From contig OZ252048.1 in the NCBI GenBank assembly GCA_965247915.1, forward strand, positions 1,612,001-1,676,000: a stretch of DNA of 64,000 nt. Direction: 5' to 3'. Every line of letters begins with the position of its first letter. Position 1 is the first letter of the stretch. Positions 35,196-44,471 of this stretch are shown here, one piece after another. This stretch comes from JAKZRT01 sp965247915. Its GTDB lineage: Bacteria > Pseudomonadota > Alphaproteobacteria > Rhodobacterales > Rhodobacteraceae. The notes below the pieces were generated by a model, which was not told the DNA's origin, did no database searches, and saw only the letters and a program-made list of their open reading frames with translations. The translations under genes were made by a program, and so were the position numbers.

Positions 35196-36238
35196 ACATT
35201 CGGGTCGATATCACGCATCGGTTTCAGGATTTCACGCTTGATGCGGCGTTCGAGGCCGGCGGCGGTGTCACCGCGATATTCGGGGCCAGCGGTGCCGGCA
35301 AGACCACGCTGGTCAATGCGGTGGCCGGGCTTTTGCGCCCGGATCGCGGGCGCATCGAGGTTGGGGGTCGGGTTTTTCTGGACACCGAGGCCGGTATCGA
35401 TGTGCCGGTGACGCTGCGGGATCTGGGATATGTCTTTCAGGACGGGCGTCTGTTCCCGCACCTGACTGTGCGGCAAAACCTGGCGTATGCGTCGCGGTTC
35501 AAACGCCCGCCTGCCAAACCTACGGATATCGAGGCAATCATTGCGCTGCTCGGGATCGAGGACATTCTTGGCCGGCGGCCTGCGGCGCTTTCCGGCGGCG
35601 AAAAACAGCGGGTTGCCATAGGTCGCGCGCTTTTGGCCAAACCGCGTCTCTTGCTGCTCGACGAACCGTTGGCATCGCTGGACATGGACCGGCGGGCCGA
35701 GGTTTTGCCCTATCTCGCCCGCCTTCGCGACGAGGCCAGGCTGCCGATCCTTTATGTATCGCACGCGCGTGCCGAGGTGCGGGCGCTGGCGTCCACCGTG
35801 GTGGTGTTGGCGGCCGGGCGCGTGACCTCGCAGGGGCCGGTTGGTCAGGTGCTGGGGCGCGGCGGGGCCGGGCCGGGTGTTACGCTGCCGGTGTCAGGAC
35901 AGGGGCCGGTATCTTCGGGTCTGGTGCGCCTGTCTACGGCGGCGGGCGATTTTTTCAGCCTCGCAGACCGGGTTCCGGTGACTGGCGCGCGTTCCGTGAC
36001 CGTGATTGCGTCGGACATCGTCCTGAGCTCGGCGCCGCGCGACATGATCGCCGCACCGAATGTTCTTGAGGTGACGATAGGCGAGCCGTCAAAGGCCGGG
36101 CCAGGCACTATGGATGTGCCGCTGAGCGCCGGTCAAGCGAGGCTGATCGCGCGCCTTGCCATCGCCGAGGCCGCACGGCTGAAGCTGGGGCCCGGGCAAA
36201 ATCTGCGCGCGATAATTGCCCGGTTTACCGTGGCCTGA
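35192..36238 (+). CDS. modC: Molybdate ABC transporter ATP-binding protein
   Basis: This is a 348-aa ATPase. It has Walker A GASGAGKTT near residue 31, Q-loop VFQDGRLFPH, signature LSGGEKQR, Walker B LLLLDEPLASLD and H-loop SHARAE. The C-terminal 65 residues form a MOP/TOBE domain (SVTVIASDIVLSS to LRAIIARFTVA) that binds oxyanion and gives feedback inhibition of uptake in ModC. It closes the modABC operon. No modE regulator is in the window. Confidence 0.95.
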   Translation: MNIRVDITHRFQDFTLDAAFEAGGGVTAIFGASGAGKTTLVNAVAGLLRPDRGRIEVGGRVFLDTEAGIDVPVTLRDLGYVFQDGRLFPHLTVRQNLAYASRFKRPPAKPTDIEAIIALLGIEDILGRRPAALSGGEKQRVAIGRALLAKPRLLLLDEPLASLDMDRRAEVLPYLARLRDEARLPILYVSHARAEVRALASTVVVLAAGRVTSQGPVGQVLGRGGAGPGVTLPVSGQGPVSSGLVRLSTAAGDFFSLADRVPVTGARSVTVIASDIVLSSAPRDMIAAPNVLEVTIGEPSKAGPGTMDVPLSAGQARLIARLAIAEAARLKLGPGQNLRAIIARFTVA

Positions 36239-36328
36239 GATTGCGCCGGGCGCGGCACCTTCGGATTGCCCGGCAAACCCCATCACACACCGCGACCATA
36301 CACCTGGCCGCCTGACCAGGAATTGCCA

Positions 36329-36357
36329 CAAAAAAAGGCCGAGCTTTTGGCTCGGCC
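36329..36357 (-). terminator. Rho-independent terminator
   Basis: On the minus strand GGCCGAGC, a 5-base loop and GCTCGGCC are followed by seven or eight T. It is oriented for transcripts coming from the LysR gene (ending at 36490), with about 130 bases of apparently noncoding sequence between. On the plus strand, for modC, the stem lacks a following T-run. Confidence 0.85.
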
Positions 36358-36489
36358 AAGTCCAACAGGGAGGTAGAAAGCCGCGCAGTTGAGCGCTGCC
36401 TTCGCCTAAAAGATATGTCCGTCACCGGCACCGTTCAAGCACATTTGTCGACAACCGGCGAAAAGCACCTATGTAGCGCGCGCATGGCT

Positions 36490-37392
36490 TCAGGCGGCCT
36501 CGTCGCGCAATCTTCGGCGATAGGCGATAACCTCGTCTTTCACAAAATCACGAAACACTTCTATCCGTTTGGAATGGCGCAATTCTTCGGGATAGGCCAG
36601 AAAAACCGGGACCTCGGCGCTTTCAACCTCGGGAAGCACGCGCACAAGGTCGGGAAAATCCTGCATGAGGTAATCGGGCAACACCCCGACGCCGAGGTTG
36701 TTTATCACCCCCTGCAACACGCCATAATAGTTGTTGACCGTCAGAAGCGACGGAACGTCATGACTTAGCAAGTGCTGGACCAGCCGCGCGCCGGCGGCGA
36801 CCTGGGCCGACGATGTGTTCTGGCAAATCAGCCTGTGCCGGCCGATCTCTTCAAGGGAATTGGGGGCCCCGTGATTTTCTATGTATTCGGGCGACGCGTA
36901 GAGCCGCATCCGGACAGACATCAGCCGTTTTCGGATAAGATCGGCCTGACTTGGCTCTTTCATTCTGATCGCCAGATCGGCTTCGCGCATCGGCAGGTCG
37001 AGAACGTGCTCTTCGAGCATCAAGTCAATTTTCAGGTCGGGGTATTTTTCGTACAGCTTGGGCAAGCGCGGCGCCAGCCAAAGGGTCCCGAACGCGATTG
37101 TCGTCGTCACCCGAATTTCGCCGAAAACCTCTTGCTCGCTGTCGCGAATTCGTGCCGCCGCCGTATCCAGACGCCGGACCATGGCCGAGGTCGCGTCGAA
37201 CAACAATTCACCCTGTTCGGTGAGAATCAGTCCGCGCGCGTGGCGGTGAAAAAGCGTGGCGTTCAGGCTTTCTTCCAGCGCTCTGATCTGTCGCGAAACC
37301 GCCGACTGGCTGAGGTGCAGCGTGTCGCCGGCATGGGTCAGGCTGCCCGCGTCAGCGACCGAGTGAAATATTCTTAGCTTGTCCCAGTCCAT
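36490..37392 (-). CDS. LysR-family transcriptional regulator
   Basis: This is a 300-aa LysR regulator with the N-terminal winged helix (LRIFHSVADAGSLTHAGDTL, then LSQSAVSRQIRALEE) and a type 2 periplasmic-binding-like effector domain (residues about 93-295). It is divergent from the indolepyruvate oxidoreductase gene, the classical layout for a LysR regulator and its target, with a 156-bp gap. The effector is unknown, but aryl pyruvates or aromatic amino acids are plausible from context. Confidence 0.92.
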   Translation of the reverse strand: MDWDKLRIFHSVADAGSLTHAGDTLHLSQSAVSRQIRALEESLNATLFHRHARGLILTEQGELLFDATSAMVRRLDTAAARIRDSEQEVFGEIRVTTTIAFGTLWLAPRLPKLYEKYPDLKIDLMLEEHVLDLPMREADLAIRMKEPSQADLIRKRLMSVRMRLYASPEYIENHGAPNSLEEIGRHRLICQNTSSAQVAAGARLVQHLLSHDVPSLLTVNNYYGVLQGVINNLGVGVLPDYLMQDFPDLVRVLPEVESAEVPVFLAYPEELRHSKRIEVFRDFVKDEVIAYRRRLRDEAA

Positions 37393-37488
37393 TTCAACTC
37401 GCCCTAATCGCGCTGACCGCTCAGTTTGAAACCTTGTTACCGGCTAACATGTCGGCGATGCAAACGCTTCATCGCACGCAAATTTAAT

Positions 37489-37516
37489 TTGTGGGTCAGA
37501 AATTATGACCTATAAT
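37489..37516 (+). promoter_or_regulatory. Sigma70-like promoter with overlapping dyad, upstream of the IOR gene
   Basis: A -35 like TTGTGG (37489-37494) and a perfect -10 TATAAT (37511-37516) are separated by 16 bp and lie 32 bp before the ATG at 37549. The dyad GTCA-N7-TGAC (37495-37509) fills the spacer, so a protein bound there would block or reshape the promoter. LysR sites have a T-N11-A core, which this dyad can satisfy. Confidence 0.55.
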
Positions 37517-37548
37517 CGCACTATTCAATAACACCCCGGATACCGCCC

Positions 37549-40500
37549 ATGACCCTGCAGGATATTTCGCTCAGCGACCGTTATGATCTTGAGAAATCGC
37601 CGGTTCTGTTGAACGGCACGCAGGCGCTGGTGCGGCTGGTCCTGACCCAGGCGGCGCGCGACCGGGCGGCCGGTCTGAACACGGCCGGATACGTCACCGG
37701 GTATCGCGGGTCGCCCTTGGGGGCGGTAGATCTGCGGATGGCGCAGGCGCAAAGCGAATTGCAGGCCGCCAACGTCAGGTTTCAATCGGGCCTGAACGAA
37801 GATCTGGCCGCCACCGCGCTCTGGGGCACGCAACAGGCCGAACTGCGCGGCGAGGGGCGTTACGACGGCGTCTTTGGCCTCTGGTACGGCAAGGGACCGG
37901 GCGTTGACCGGACCGGCGACGTGATGCGGCACGCCAACATGGCGGGCAGCTCGGCCCATGGCGGCGTTCTGATGGCCATGGGTGACGATCACACCGGCGA
38001 AAGTTCGACCACATTGCACCAGTCTGACTGGGCGATGGTTGACGCTTATATCCCGGTGGTGTCGCCCGCAGGCGTGCAGGAGATGATTGACCTGGGGCTG
38101 TACGGCTGGGCGCTTAGCCGGTTCGCAGGCGTCTGGGTTGGCCTCAAAACGATGAAAGACACGGTCGAGGCGACGGCGGTGATCGATGGCTCGCCCGACC
38201 GCTTGCAGTTTATAAGTCCCGACTTTGCCCTGCCCGACGACGGCTTGAACATTCGCCTGGTCGACACGCCGGTGGCGCAGGAAGCGCGGATGATCGATTA
38301 CAAGAGGTTCGCCGCCGAAGCCTTTGCGCGCGTTAATAAAATAGACCGTCGCGTTTGGGGCAAACCGGGCGCCAAGATCGGGCTGGTTGCAGCCGGGAAA
38401 AACTGGCTGGACCTGACCCATGCGCTCAGCCTGCTGGGCATTGATGAGGCCGAGGCTGATCGGTTGGGGATCACCACCTATAAGGTGGCCCAGACCTGGC
38501 CGCTGGACATGGACAGTTTCCACGAATGGGCCGAGGGGCTGGACCTGATCGTCGTCGTCGAAGAAAAGCGCAAGCTGATCGAATTGCAGGTCAAAGAGGC
38601 GATTTTCGACGACCGGCGCGGACGGCGGGTTTACGGCTGGCACAAGGGCGACAGTTGGGAAAACGGGCGGCGGGTCGAGCTCTTCCCGACCCGGTTTGCG
38701 CTGGACCCGAACCAAGTGGCCCAAAGACTGGGCGAAGTTCTGATCGAGGAAGGGCGCGGAACCGACCGGGTCAAGGCGTCGCTGGCCCGCATTGACGATG
38801 TCATGCGGGCGGACAACACGCCCGATGCAGCGGCCAGGTTGCCATATTTTTGTTCCGGCTGCCCGCACAACAGCTCGACCCGGCTACCAGAAGGCGCGCG
38901 CGCCTACGCCGGGATCGGTTGCCACTACATGGTTCAGTGGATGGACCGCGAGACCGTCGGGTTCACCCAGATGGGCGGCGAAGGTGCGAACTGGATCGGC
39001 GAAGCGCCGTTTTCAAACCGCGAGCACGTTTTTCAGAACCTTGGCGACGGCACCTACAACCATTCGGGCGTGCAGGCGATCCGGGCCGCGTTGGCGGCGG
39101 GCACGACGATCACCTACAAGATACTCTTCAACGACGCGGTGGCGATGACCGGCGGTCAGGCCAATGAAGGTGATCTCAGTCCCGGCAGAATTGCGCGTGA
39201 GATCAGCGCTATGGGTGTGGCGCATGTAGCGGTCGTCTACGACGAAAAAGAGGATTTCGATCTTACCGGGTTGCCAAAAGGTGTGACAACCACGCGGCGC
39301 GAGAACTTGCCGAAAATTCAGGAAGAATACAGCAAGATCAAAGGTGTGTCGGCCATAATTTATGTTCAGACCTGTGCCGCCGAGAAACGGCGCAAGCGCA
39401 AGCGCGGACTTTTCCCGGACCCCGATGCGCGCATTTTCATCGACACCGACGTCTGCGAGGGCTGCGGCGATTGCGGGGTGCAGTCGAATTGCGTTTCGAT
39501 CGTGCCGGTCGAGACCGAGCTGGGGCGCAAGCGCGCCATTGACCAGTCATCGTGCAACAAGGATTTTTCCTGTGTCCAGGGCTTTTGCCCGTCGTTTGTG
39601 ACCGTAAGAGGCGCGAGAGGCGCGAAAATCCGCAAGTCCGAGGGGGTCGAGCTAGATCTGGGTAATCTGCCGGAACCCAAAATGAACCCGATCGAAGGCA
39701 CGCATAACATCGTCCTGACCGGGGTTGGTGGCACCGGGGTAGTCACCATCGGCGCGGGTCTTGCTATGGCCGCCCATATCGACGGCAAGGCGGCGGGGAT
39801 GATGGAAATGGCCGGGCTGGCGCAAAAGGGCGGGGCGGTTCACATCCACCTGCGGCTGGCCGAAAAGCCCGAGGCTATCACCGCCATTCGCGTGGCAACC
39901 GGCGAGGCGCACGTGCTTATCGGCGGCGACCTGGTGGTCAGCGCCGGGTCGAAAACGCTTGGCCTCATGCGCCCCGAAAGCGCGGCGGGCGTCGTCAACA
40001 GCCACGAGATCGTGACTGGCGAGTTTACCCATAATACCGAGTTTCGATTGCCGTCCGAACGGCTGGCGCTTGCGCTGCAATCCCGCCTTAAGGATGGCCT
40101 GCAAGTTTTTGATGCAACAGCGCTTTCGGTACTGGTGCTTGGCGACAGTATATTCACCAACCAAATCCTATGCGGGGCCGCTTGGCAGCGCGGATTGATC
40201 CCGGTCTCACTCGGCGCAATGCGCCGGGCGATCGAGTTGAACGGTGCCGCGGTGGCGCGCAACACCCGGGCCTTCGACATCGGCCGATGGGTGGTGGTCA
40301 ATCCTAATAGGGTCGCGGACATTCTGTCATCGTCGGACGGAAGCGCGCCGCAGACGACCGGTGAGGTTATTGATTTCCGCGCCAGGCATCTGACCGCGTA
40401 TCAGGGCGCAGCACTTGCCGCGAAATACCGGCGGACGCTGGAGCGGGTCGATGATCCGCGCTTACAAGCGGCGGTGGCGCGCGGCTACCACAAGCTCTTG

Positions 40501-40983
40501 GCCTACAAGGACGAATACGAGGTTGCGCGGCTGTTGTCGGCGACCGCGAAAAAGGCGCGGGCCGAGTTTGATGGGGACATTTCGCTGACTTACCATCTGG
40601 CCCCGCCGGTCCTGGCGCGAAAAAACCACGCCGGACGGCCGGTAAAACGCGCCTTCGGTCCCTGGATCGGCCGGTTGTTCCCGCTGCTGGCGCGGCTCAA
40701 GTGGCTGCGCGGCACGGCGTTTGACCCGTTTGGATTGAGCGCCGAACGGCGGATCGAACGGGCGTTGATCGCCGAATACGAGGCCGGTTTGGACGAGGTG
40801 CTGACGCTGGCGACGCCTGAAACGATGGATGCGGCAGTGGCCTGGGCCGAAGTGCCCTTGCATATCCGGGGCTTTGGGCCGGTCAAAGCCACCGCCATCG
40901 CAGCGGCGGCCAAGCGCCGCGAAGAGGCGCTGGCCGCGCTGCGTCGCGGCCCGGATGCAGATATCAGCCGCGCGGCGGAATAA
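37549..40983 (+). CDS. Indolepyruvate ferredoxin oxidoreductase, fused alpha/beta form
   Basis: This is a 1144-aa fused enzyme that oxidatively decarboxylates aryl pyruvates to aryl-acetyl-CoA, passing electrons to ferredoxin. Recognisable parts are the N-terminal pyrimidine-binding-like domain (AGYVTGYRGSPLGAVD), the TPP domain (YAGIGCHYMVQWMDRETVG), the iron-sulfur loop DVCEGCGDCGVQSNC near residue 637, and the gamma-type domain with LTGVGGTGVVTIGAG near residue 725. A C-terminal DUF6537-like segment follows. The fused form is typical of proteobacteria. It serves degradation of Trp, Phe or Tyr via their keto acids. The divergent LysR gene is the likely regulator. Confidence 0.93.
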   Translation: MTLQDISLSDRYDLEKSPVLLNGTQALVRLVLTQAARDRAAGLNTAGYVTGYRGSPLGAVDLRMAQAQSELQAANVRFQSGLNEDLAATALWGTQQAELRGEGRYDGVFGLWYGKGPGVDRTGDVMRHANMAGSSAHGGVLMAMGDDHTGESSTTLHQSDWAMVDAYIPVVSPAGVQEMIDLGLYGWALSRFAGVWVGLKTMKDTVEATAVIDGSPDRLQFISPDFALPDDGLNIRLVDTPVAQEARMIDYKRFAAEAFARVNKIDRRVWGKPGAKIGLVAAGKNWLDLTHALSLLGIDEAEADRLGITTYKVAQTWPLDMDSFHEWAEGLDLIVVVEEKRKLIELQVKEAIFDDRRGRRVYGWHKGDSWENGRRVELFPTRFALDPNQVAQRLGEVLIEEGRGTDRVKASLARIDDVMRADNTPDAAARLPYFCSGCPHNSSTRLPEGARAYAGIGCHYMVQWMDRETVGFTQMGGEGANWIGEAPFSNREHVFQNLGDGTYNHSGVQAIRAALAAGTTITYKILFNDAVAMTGGQANEGDLSPGRIAREISAMGVAHVAVVYDEKEDFDLTGLPKGVTTTRRENLPKIQEEYSKIKGVSAIIYVQTCAAEKRRKRKRGLFPDPDARIFIDTDVCEGCGDCGVQSNCVSIVPVETELGRKRAIDQSSCNKDFSCVQGFCPSFVTVRGARGAKIRKSEGVELDLGNLPEPKMNPIEGTHNIVLTGVGGTGVVTIGAGLAMAAHIDGKAAGMMEMAGLAQKGGAVHIHLRLAEKPEAITAIRVATGEAHVLIGGDLVVSAGSKTLGLMRPESAAGVVNSHEIVTGEFTHNTEFRLPSERLALALQSRLKDGLQVFDATALSVLVLGDSIFTNQILCGAAWQRGLIPVSLGAMRRAIELNGAAVARNTRAFDIGRWVVVNPNRVADILSSSDGSAPQTTGEVIDFRARHLTAYQGAALAAKYRRTLERVDDPRLQAAVARGYHKLLAYKDEYEVARLLSATAKKARAEFDGDISLTYHLAPPVLARKNHAGRPVKRAFGPWIGRLFPLLARLKWLRGTAFDPFGLSAERRIERALIAEYEAGLDEVLTLATPETMDAAVAWAEVPLHIRGFGPVKATAIAAAAKRREEALAALRRGPDADISRAAE

Positions 40984-41071
40984 TCTGTCTGAGCGCCAAT
41001 CAAGCAGTGGAAATCAAGCCGTTTCCGCCGTAAGTACAGCCCCAACTTGGAACCAGCAGGGGCCGCAACCA

Positions 41072-41884
41072 ATGGCGGTTGGCATTTTTGACAGTGAATT
41101 GGGCGGTTTGACCGTCTGGCAGGCGGCAACGCGCCGGTTGCCCGATCAGGCGTTCGTCTATTTCGGCGATTCTGCCCATGCGCCGTACGGGGTGCGCGAT
41201 GCCGATGATGTCTATGCCCTGACCTGCAAATCTGTCGAACGGCTGTGGGAGGCGGGCTGCGACTTGGTGATCCTGGCCTGCAACACGGCCAGTGCGGCGG
41301 CGCTGCGGCGCATGCAGGAAAGCTGGATACCACCCGACAAGCGGGTGCTGGGCGTTTTCGTGCCGCTGATCGAGGCGCTGACCGAGCGGCAATGGGGCGA
41401 CAACTCGCCGCCCCGGCAGGTGGCGCTCAATCAGGTGGCGCTGTTTGCCACCCCGGCCACGGTCGCGGCCCGGGCCTTTCAGCGCGAACTGGCGTTCCGG
41501 GCCATCGGCGTCGATGTCGAGGCGCAATCGTGCGGCGGCGTGGTCGTTGCCATCGAGGAAGGCGACCAGATATTGGCCGAGGCCCTGGTGCGCAGCCATG
41601 TCGATGCGCTCTTGCGCAAAATGCCCAGGCCCGACGCGGCGATCTTGGGCTGCACGCACTACCCGCTGATGGAGGCCCAGTTTCAGGCGGCTCTGGGGCC
41701 AGAGGTCAAGGTTTTCAGCCAGGCATCGCTGGTGGCCGACAGCCTTGCCGATTACCTGGACTGGCACCCGAACATGATCGGTCCGGGGCAGGCGTCGATG
41801 CATCTAACCACCGGCGACCCGGGCCGGGTGTCTGACAAGGCGACCCAGTTCTTGCGACGAAAGATCACCTTTCAGGCGGTCTGA
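41072..41884 (+). CDS. murI: Aspartate/glutamate racemase family protein (MurI-like)
   Basis: This is a 270-aa member of the Asp/Glu racemase superfamily. It has the glutamate racemase landmarks FDSELGGLTVW near residue 6 (DSG in most relatives), YFGDSAHAPYGV near 31, the first catalytic Cys in ILACNTASAAAL near 70, and the second Cys in LGCTHYPLM near 193. It makes D-glutamate for peptidoglycan. The DSE variant at the entry motif is unusual. Start ATG 41072 sets the motif at the proper distance. It stands upstream of argC in the same direction. Confidence 0.88.
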   Translation: MAVGIFDSELGGLTVWQAATRRLPDQAFVYFGDSAHAPYGVRDADDVYALTCKSVERLWEAGCDLVILACNTASAAALRRMQESWIPPDKRVLGVFVPLIEALTERQWGDNSPPRQVALNQVALFATPATVAARAFQRELAFRAIGVDVEAQSCGGVVVAIEEGDQILAEALVRSHVDALLRKMPRPDAAILGCTHYPLMEAQFQAALGPEVKVFSQASLVADSLADYLDWHPNMIGPGQASMHLTTGDPGRVSDKATQFLRRKITFQAV

Positions 41885-41937
41885 TTGCAGGCGGCCACAG
41901 AACGCCTTAAGTGATCCGCAACGTCCATGAGGTCCAC

Positions 41938-42966
41938 ATGACCCATAATGTCGCAATTCTTGGCGCGTCGGGATACACCGGCGCCGAACTTGTCCGGCTG
42001 ATTGCCACCCATCCGACGATGAAAATTTCTGCGCTCAGCGCCGAGCGCAAGGCCGGTCAGGCGATGGCCGAGGTTTTCCCCCAGTTCCGCCATCTCGATC
42101 TGCCGGGTCTGGTCAAAGTGGGCGATGTCGATTTTGGCGGGCTCGATCTGGTCTTTGCCGCTCTGCCCCATGGGCTGAGCCAGGCGATCGTCAAAACCCT
42201 GCCCGAGGTCGTGAAAATCGTTGATCTGGGCGCGGATTTCCGGCTCCGCGATCCGGCCGACTATGAAAAATGGTACAAGCGTCCCCACGACGCGCCCGAG
42301 CTTCAGGACAGGGCCGTCTACGGCCTGACCGAGTTTTACCGCGACGACATTCGCGCCGCGCGTCTGGTCGCCGGAACCGGATGCAACGCGGCGGCAGTGC
42401 AGTTTGCGCTGCGCCCAGTAATCGAGGCGGCGCTGATCGAGCTTGACGACATCATCTGCGACCTGAAAAACGGCCCCACTGGGGCCGGGCGGTCGGCGAG
42501 GGAAAACATGCTTTTTGCCGAGCGCTCAACGGACGTTGTCGGCTATGCCCAGGGCGGCAAACACCGGCATCTGGGCGAGTTCGACCAGGAATTCAGCGCC
42601 ATCGCGGGCCGCGAGGTGCGGATCATGTTCACCCCGCATCTGGTGCCGGTGAACCGGGGCATTCTGGCCAGCGTCTATGTTAAGGGCGACGCTGCGGCTA
42701 TTCATGGCGCATTGGCCAGCGCCTATGCCGACGAGCCGTTTCTGCACGTCCTGCCGTTCGGGGCCGCACCGGGCATCGGTCACGTCATGGGTTCGAACTT
42801 TTGCCATATCGGGGTAATCGGCGACCGGGTGCCGGGCCGGGCAATGATCGTCGCCACACTCGACAACTTGTGCAAAGGCTCGTCGGGCCAAGCGCTGCAA
42901 AACGCCAACCTGATGCTGGGCGAGGCCGAAACCGCCGGCCTGATGGCCGCGCCCGTGTTCCCGTGA
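41938..42966 (+). CDS. argC: N-acetyl-gamma-glutamyl-phosphate reductase
   Basis: This 342-aa enzyme carries out the third step of arginine biosynthesis. The NADP-binding loop is ILGASGYTGAELVRL near residue 6, the catalytic Cys is in GTGCNAAAVQFAL near 150, and the His that works with it is in FTPHLVPVNRG near residue 230. The C-terminus carries DNLCKGSSGQALQN typical of ArgC. The ATG at 41938 gives the standard N-terminus. Its stop overlaps the GTG start of ccmE by three bases. Confidence 0.95.
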   Translation: MTHNVAILGASGYTGAELVRLIATHPTMKISALSAERKAGQAMAEVFPQFRHLDLPGLVKVGDVDFGGLDLVFAALPHGLSQAIVKTLPEVVKIVDLGADFRLRDPADYEKWYKRPHDAPELQDRAVYGLTEFYRDDIRAARLVAGTGCNAAAVQFALRPVIEAALIELDDIICDLKNGPTGAGRSARENMLFAERSTDVVGYAQGGKHRHLGEFDQEFSAIAGREVRIMFTPHLVPVNRGILASVYVKGDAAAIHGALASAYADEPFLHVLPFGAAPGIGHVMGSNFCHIGVIGDRVPGRAMIVATLDNLCKGSSGQALQNANLMLGEAETAGLMAAPVFP

Positions 42967-43412
42967 GGGGGCTGAAGAAACGACGCCGCAAACAAGTAAT
43001 CACGCTTGCGTTTGCCTCATTGGCCGCCAGTTTCGCGGCATTCTATTTTGCAGCTCCAGACGCTTTTCAGTTTTTTCGCAGTCCAAGCGACATTGCAACT
43101 GATCCCCCTGAGTTAGACGAGATTTTCAGGCTTGGCGGGCTAGTGAAGGAAGGCTCTAGGACGCCCACTGTGGACGGTCGGTTCAGTTTCATTGTGACCG
43201 ACTGCATCGAGAGTGTTGCGGTCGACTACATTGGTACAGACTTTCCTCCCGATCTATTTTCGGAAGGGCAGGGGACAATCGCTACTGGAAAAATGTTCGG
43301 CGAACGGTTTCAGGCAACCAATTTATTGGCCAAGCACGACGAGACATATCAGCCGAAAGAAGTGACAGAAGCGCTCCAAGCTGAAGGCGCCTGCCAGCAC
43401 CCCGAGGGCTGA
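42963..43412 (+). CDS. ccmE: Cytochrome c maturation protein E (periplasmic haem chaperone)
   Basis: This is a 149-aa membrane-anchored haem chaperone. A short basic N-terminus (LKKRRRKQVI) precedes one helix (LAFASLAASFAAFYFAA), then an OB-fold with FRLGGLVKEGS, PPDLFSEGQG and the haem-attaching LAKHDETYQPKEV, where His binds haem covalently and Tyr is an axial ligand. GTG at 42963 overlaps the argC stop. The usual partners ccmF and ccmH follow, but only after the lysozyme-holin cassette. Confidence 0.93.
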   Translation: MRGLKKRRRKQVITLAFASLAASFAAFYFAAPDAFQFFRSPSDIATDPPELDEIFRLGGLVKEGSRTPTVDGRFSFIVTDCIESVAVDYIGTDFPPDLFSEGQGTIATGKMFGERFQATNLLAKHDETYQPKEVTEALQAEGACQHPEG

Positions 43413-43491
43413 CGCAACGCGCGCTTTGGTTTGAATTTGTAAAGAAACTTCGCATGAACTGCGCTCGATTTGGGCAGATTCAGGCAGGCGG

Positions 43492-44106
43492 TTGAGACAC
43501 TCGGTACCCGATATTGCACGCGAGATTGTGGCGCGCGAGGGCGGTTTTGTCGATGATCCTGACGACCCCGGCGGGGCCACCAAGCATGGGCTCACGATCC
43601 ATACGCTGCGGCGGCTTGGGCTGGACCTGGACCAGGACGGCGATGTCGACAAGGCCGATGTACGAAAGATCACGCCCGCGCTTGCCGAAGAAATCTTCGT
43701 CAAGAATTACTTCGATAAGCCCGGCATCGCCCAGCTGCCCGAGCCGCTTCAGGCGTCGGTTTTCGATATGTACGTCAACGCAGGATCGAACGCGGTGCGC
43801 ATTTTGCAGCGGCTTCTTGCGCGGATGGGCTTTGATGTCTCAGTGGACGGTCGCATCGGCCCGCAGACCGTCAAAATCACCCAGGCCGCCCTGTCCGGGG
43901 CACCAGGTCATCTGGTCGACGCCTACGGAATCGCGCGGCGCAATTATTACTACGTTATCGGCGACCGCCGCCCGGCAAGCCGCAAGTACGCGCGGCGCAG
44001 GAACGGCTCCAAGGGCGGCTGGATCACCCGGGCCGAGGAATTTATCTCGCCCCGGTTTCATCTGAGCGAAAACGAACATTCTGAGAGGGTGTCATCATGG
44101 GCATAG
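43492..44106 (+). CDS. GH108-type holin-associated N-acetylmuramidase (endolysin)
   Basis: This is a 204-aa phage-type lysozyme. The catalytic Glu is in VAREGGFVDDPDDPGGATKH near residue 14, and the family sequence continues with GLTIHTLRRLGLD. A C-terminal peptidoglycan-binding region of the PG_binding_3 type (VDGRIGPQTVKITQA) follows. The start is TTG at 43492, upstream of a clear in-frame coding signal. It cleaves the glycan backbone from inside once a holin opens the membrane. The holin gene overlaps its 3' end. It sits between ccmE and ccmF, where it has no obvious biosynthetic role. Confidence 0.87.
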   Translation: MRHSVPDIAREIVAREGGFVDDPDDPGGATKHGLTIHTLRRLGLDLDQDGDVDKADVRKITPALAEEIFVKNYFDKPGIAQLPEPLQASVFDMYVNAGSNAVRILQRLLARMGFDVSVDGRIGPQTVKITQAALSGAPGHLVDAYGIARRNYYYVIGDRRPASRKYARRRNGSKGGWITRAEEFISPRFHLSENEHSERVSSWA

Positions 44107-44459
44107 GTGCTTTTTTGGGAACTTTGCTGGGCGCCGGGGGCGCGGGCCGGAATGTGGTCACCCAAACTATCGGCGCCTTTCGACCGAACGCCGAAGCGCA
44201 GGCACAGCGCGAAGCCGAGCATCGCAATGCCGCGCTGACCCAGTACGCCGCCGAATTTTACGCCCGCGAAAACCGGTCTTGGCTTGATATTCTCGCTGAC
44301 GGGTTGAACCGTCTGGTGCGTCCGGTGGTGACGATCACCCTGCTTATTCCCATTCCGGCGACGGTTTATAATCCGCAAGGGATGGCGGCGGTGTGGCTGG
44401 CGATGGCGTCGCTTCCTGCGGGATATTGGGCGGTCGTGGGCGTTGTGCTGCCGTTCTAA
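44097..44459 (+). CDS. Holin family protein (3TM-type)
   Basis: This is a 120-aa membrane protein with an N-terminal glycine-rich hydrophobic stretch (GAFLGTLLGAGGAGRNVV), a charged middle (AEAQAQREAEHRNAA, then FYARENRSWLDILADG) and two C-terminal helices (VTITLLIPIPATVY and VWLAMASLPAGYWAVVGVV). This matches the phage holin 3 superfamily. It overlaps the 3' end of the muramidase gene by ten bases, forming a lysis pair. In Rhodobacter capsulatus an equivalent endolysin-holin pair outside the GTA cluster releases gene transfer agents; whether this one does is inference. Confidence 0.85.
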   Translation: MGIGAFLGTLLGAGGAGRNVVTQTIGAFRPNAEAQAQREAEHRNAALTQYAAEFYARENRSWLDILADGLNRLVRPVVTITLLIPIPATVYNPQGMAAVWLAMASLPAGYWAVVGVVLPF

Positions 44460-44471
44460 TTCGGCGGGCGG

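Noticed and set aside
37525..38868. A 447-codon minus-strand frame opposite the indolepyruvate oxidoreductase gene
   Set aside because: It mirrors the codon structure of the true gene; no domain is recognisable and no ribosome site is evident.
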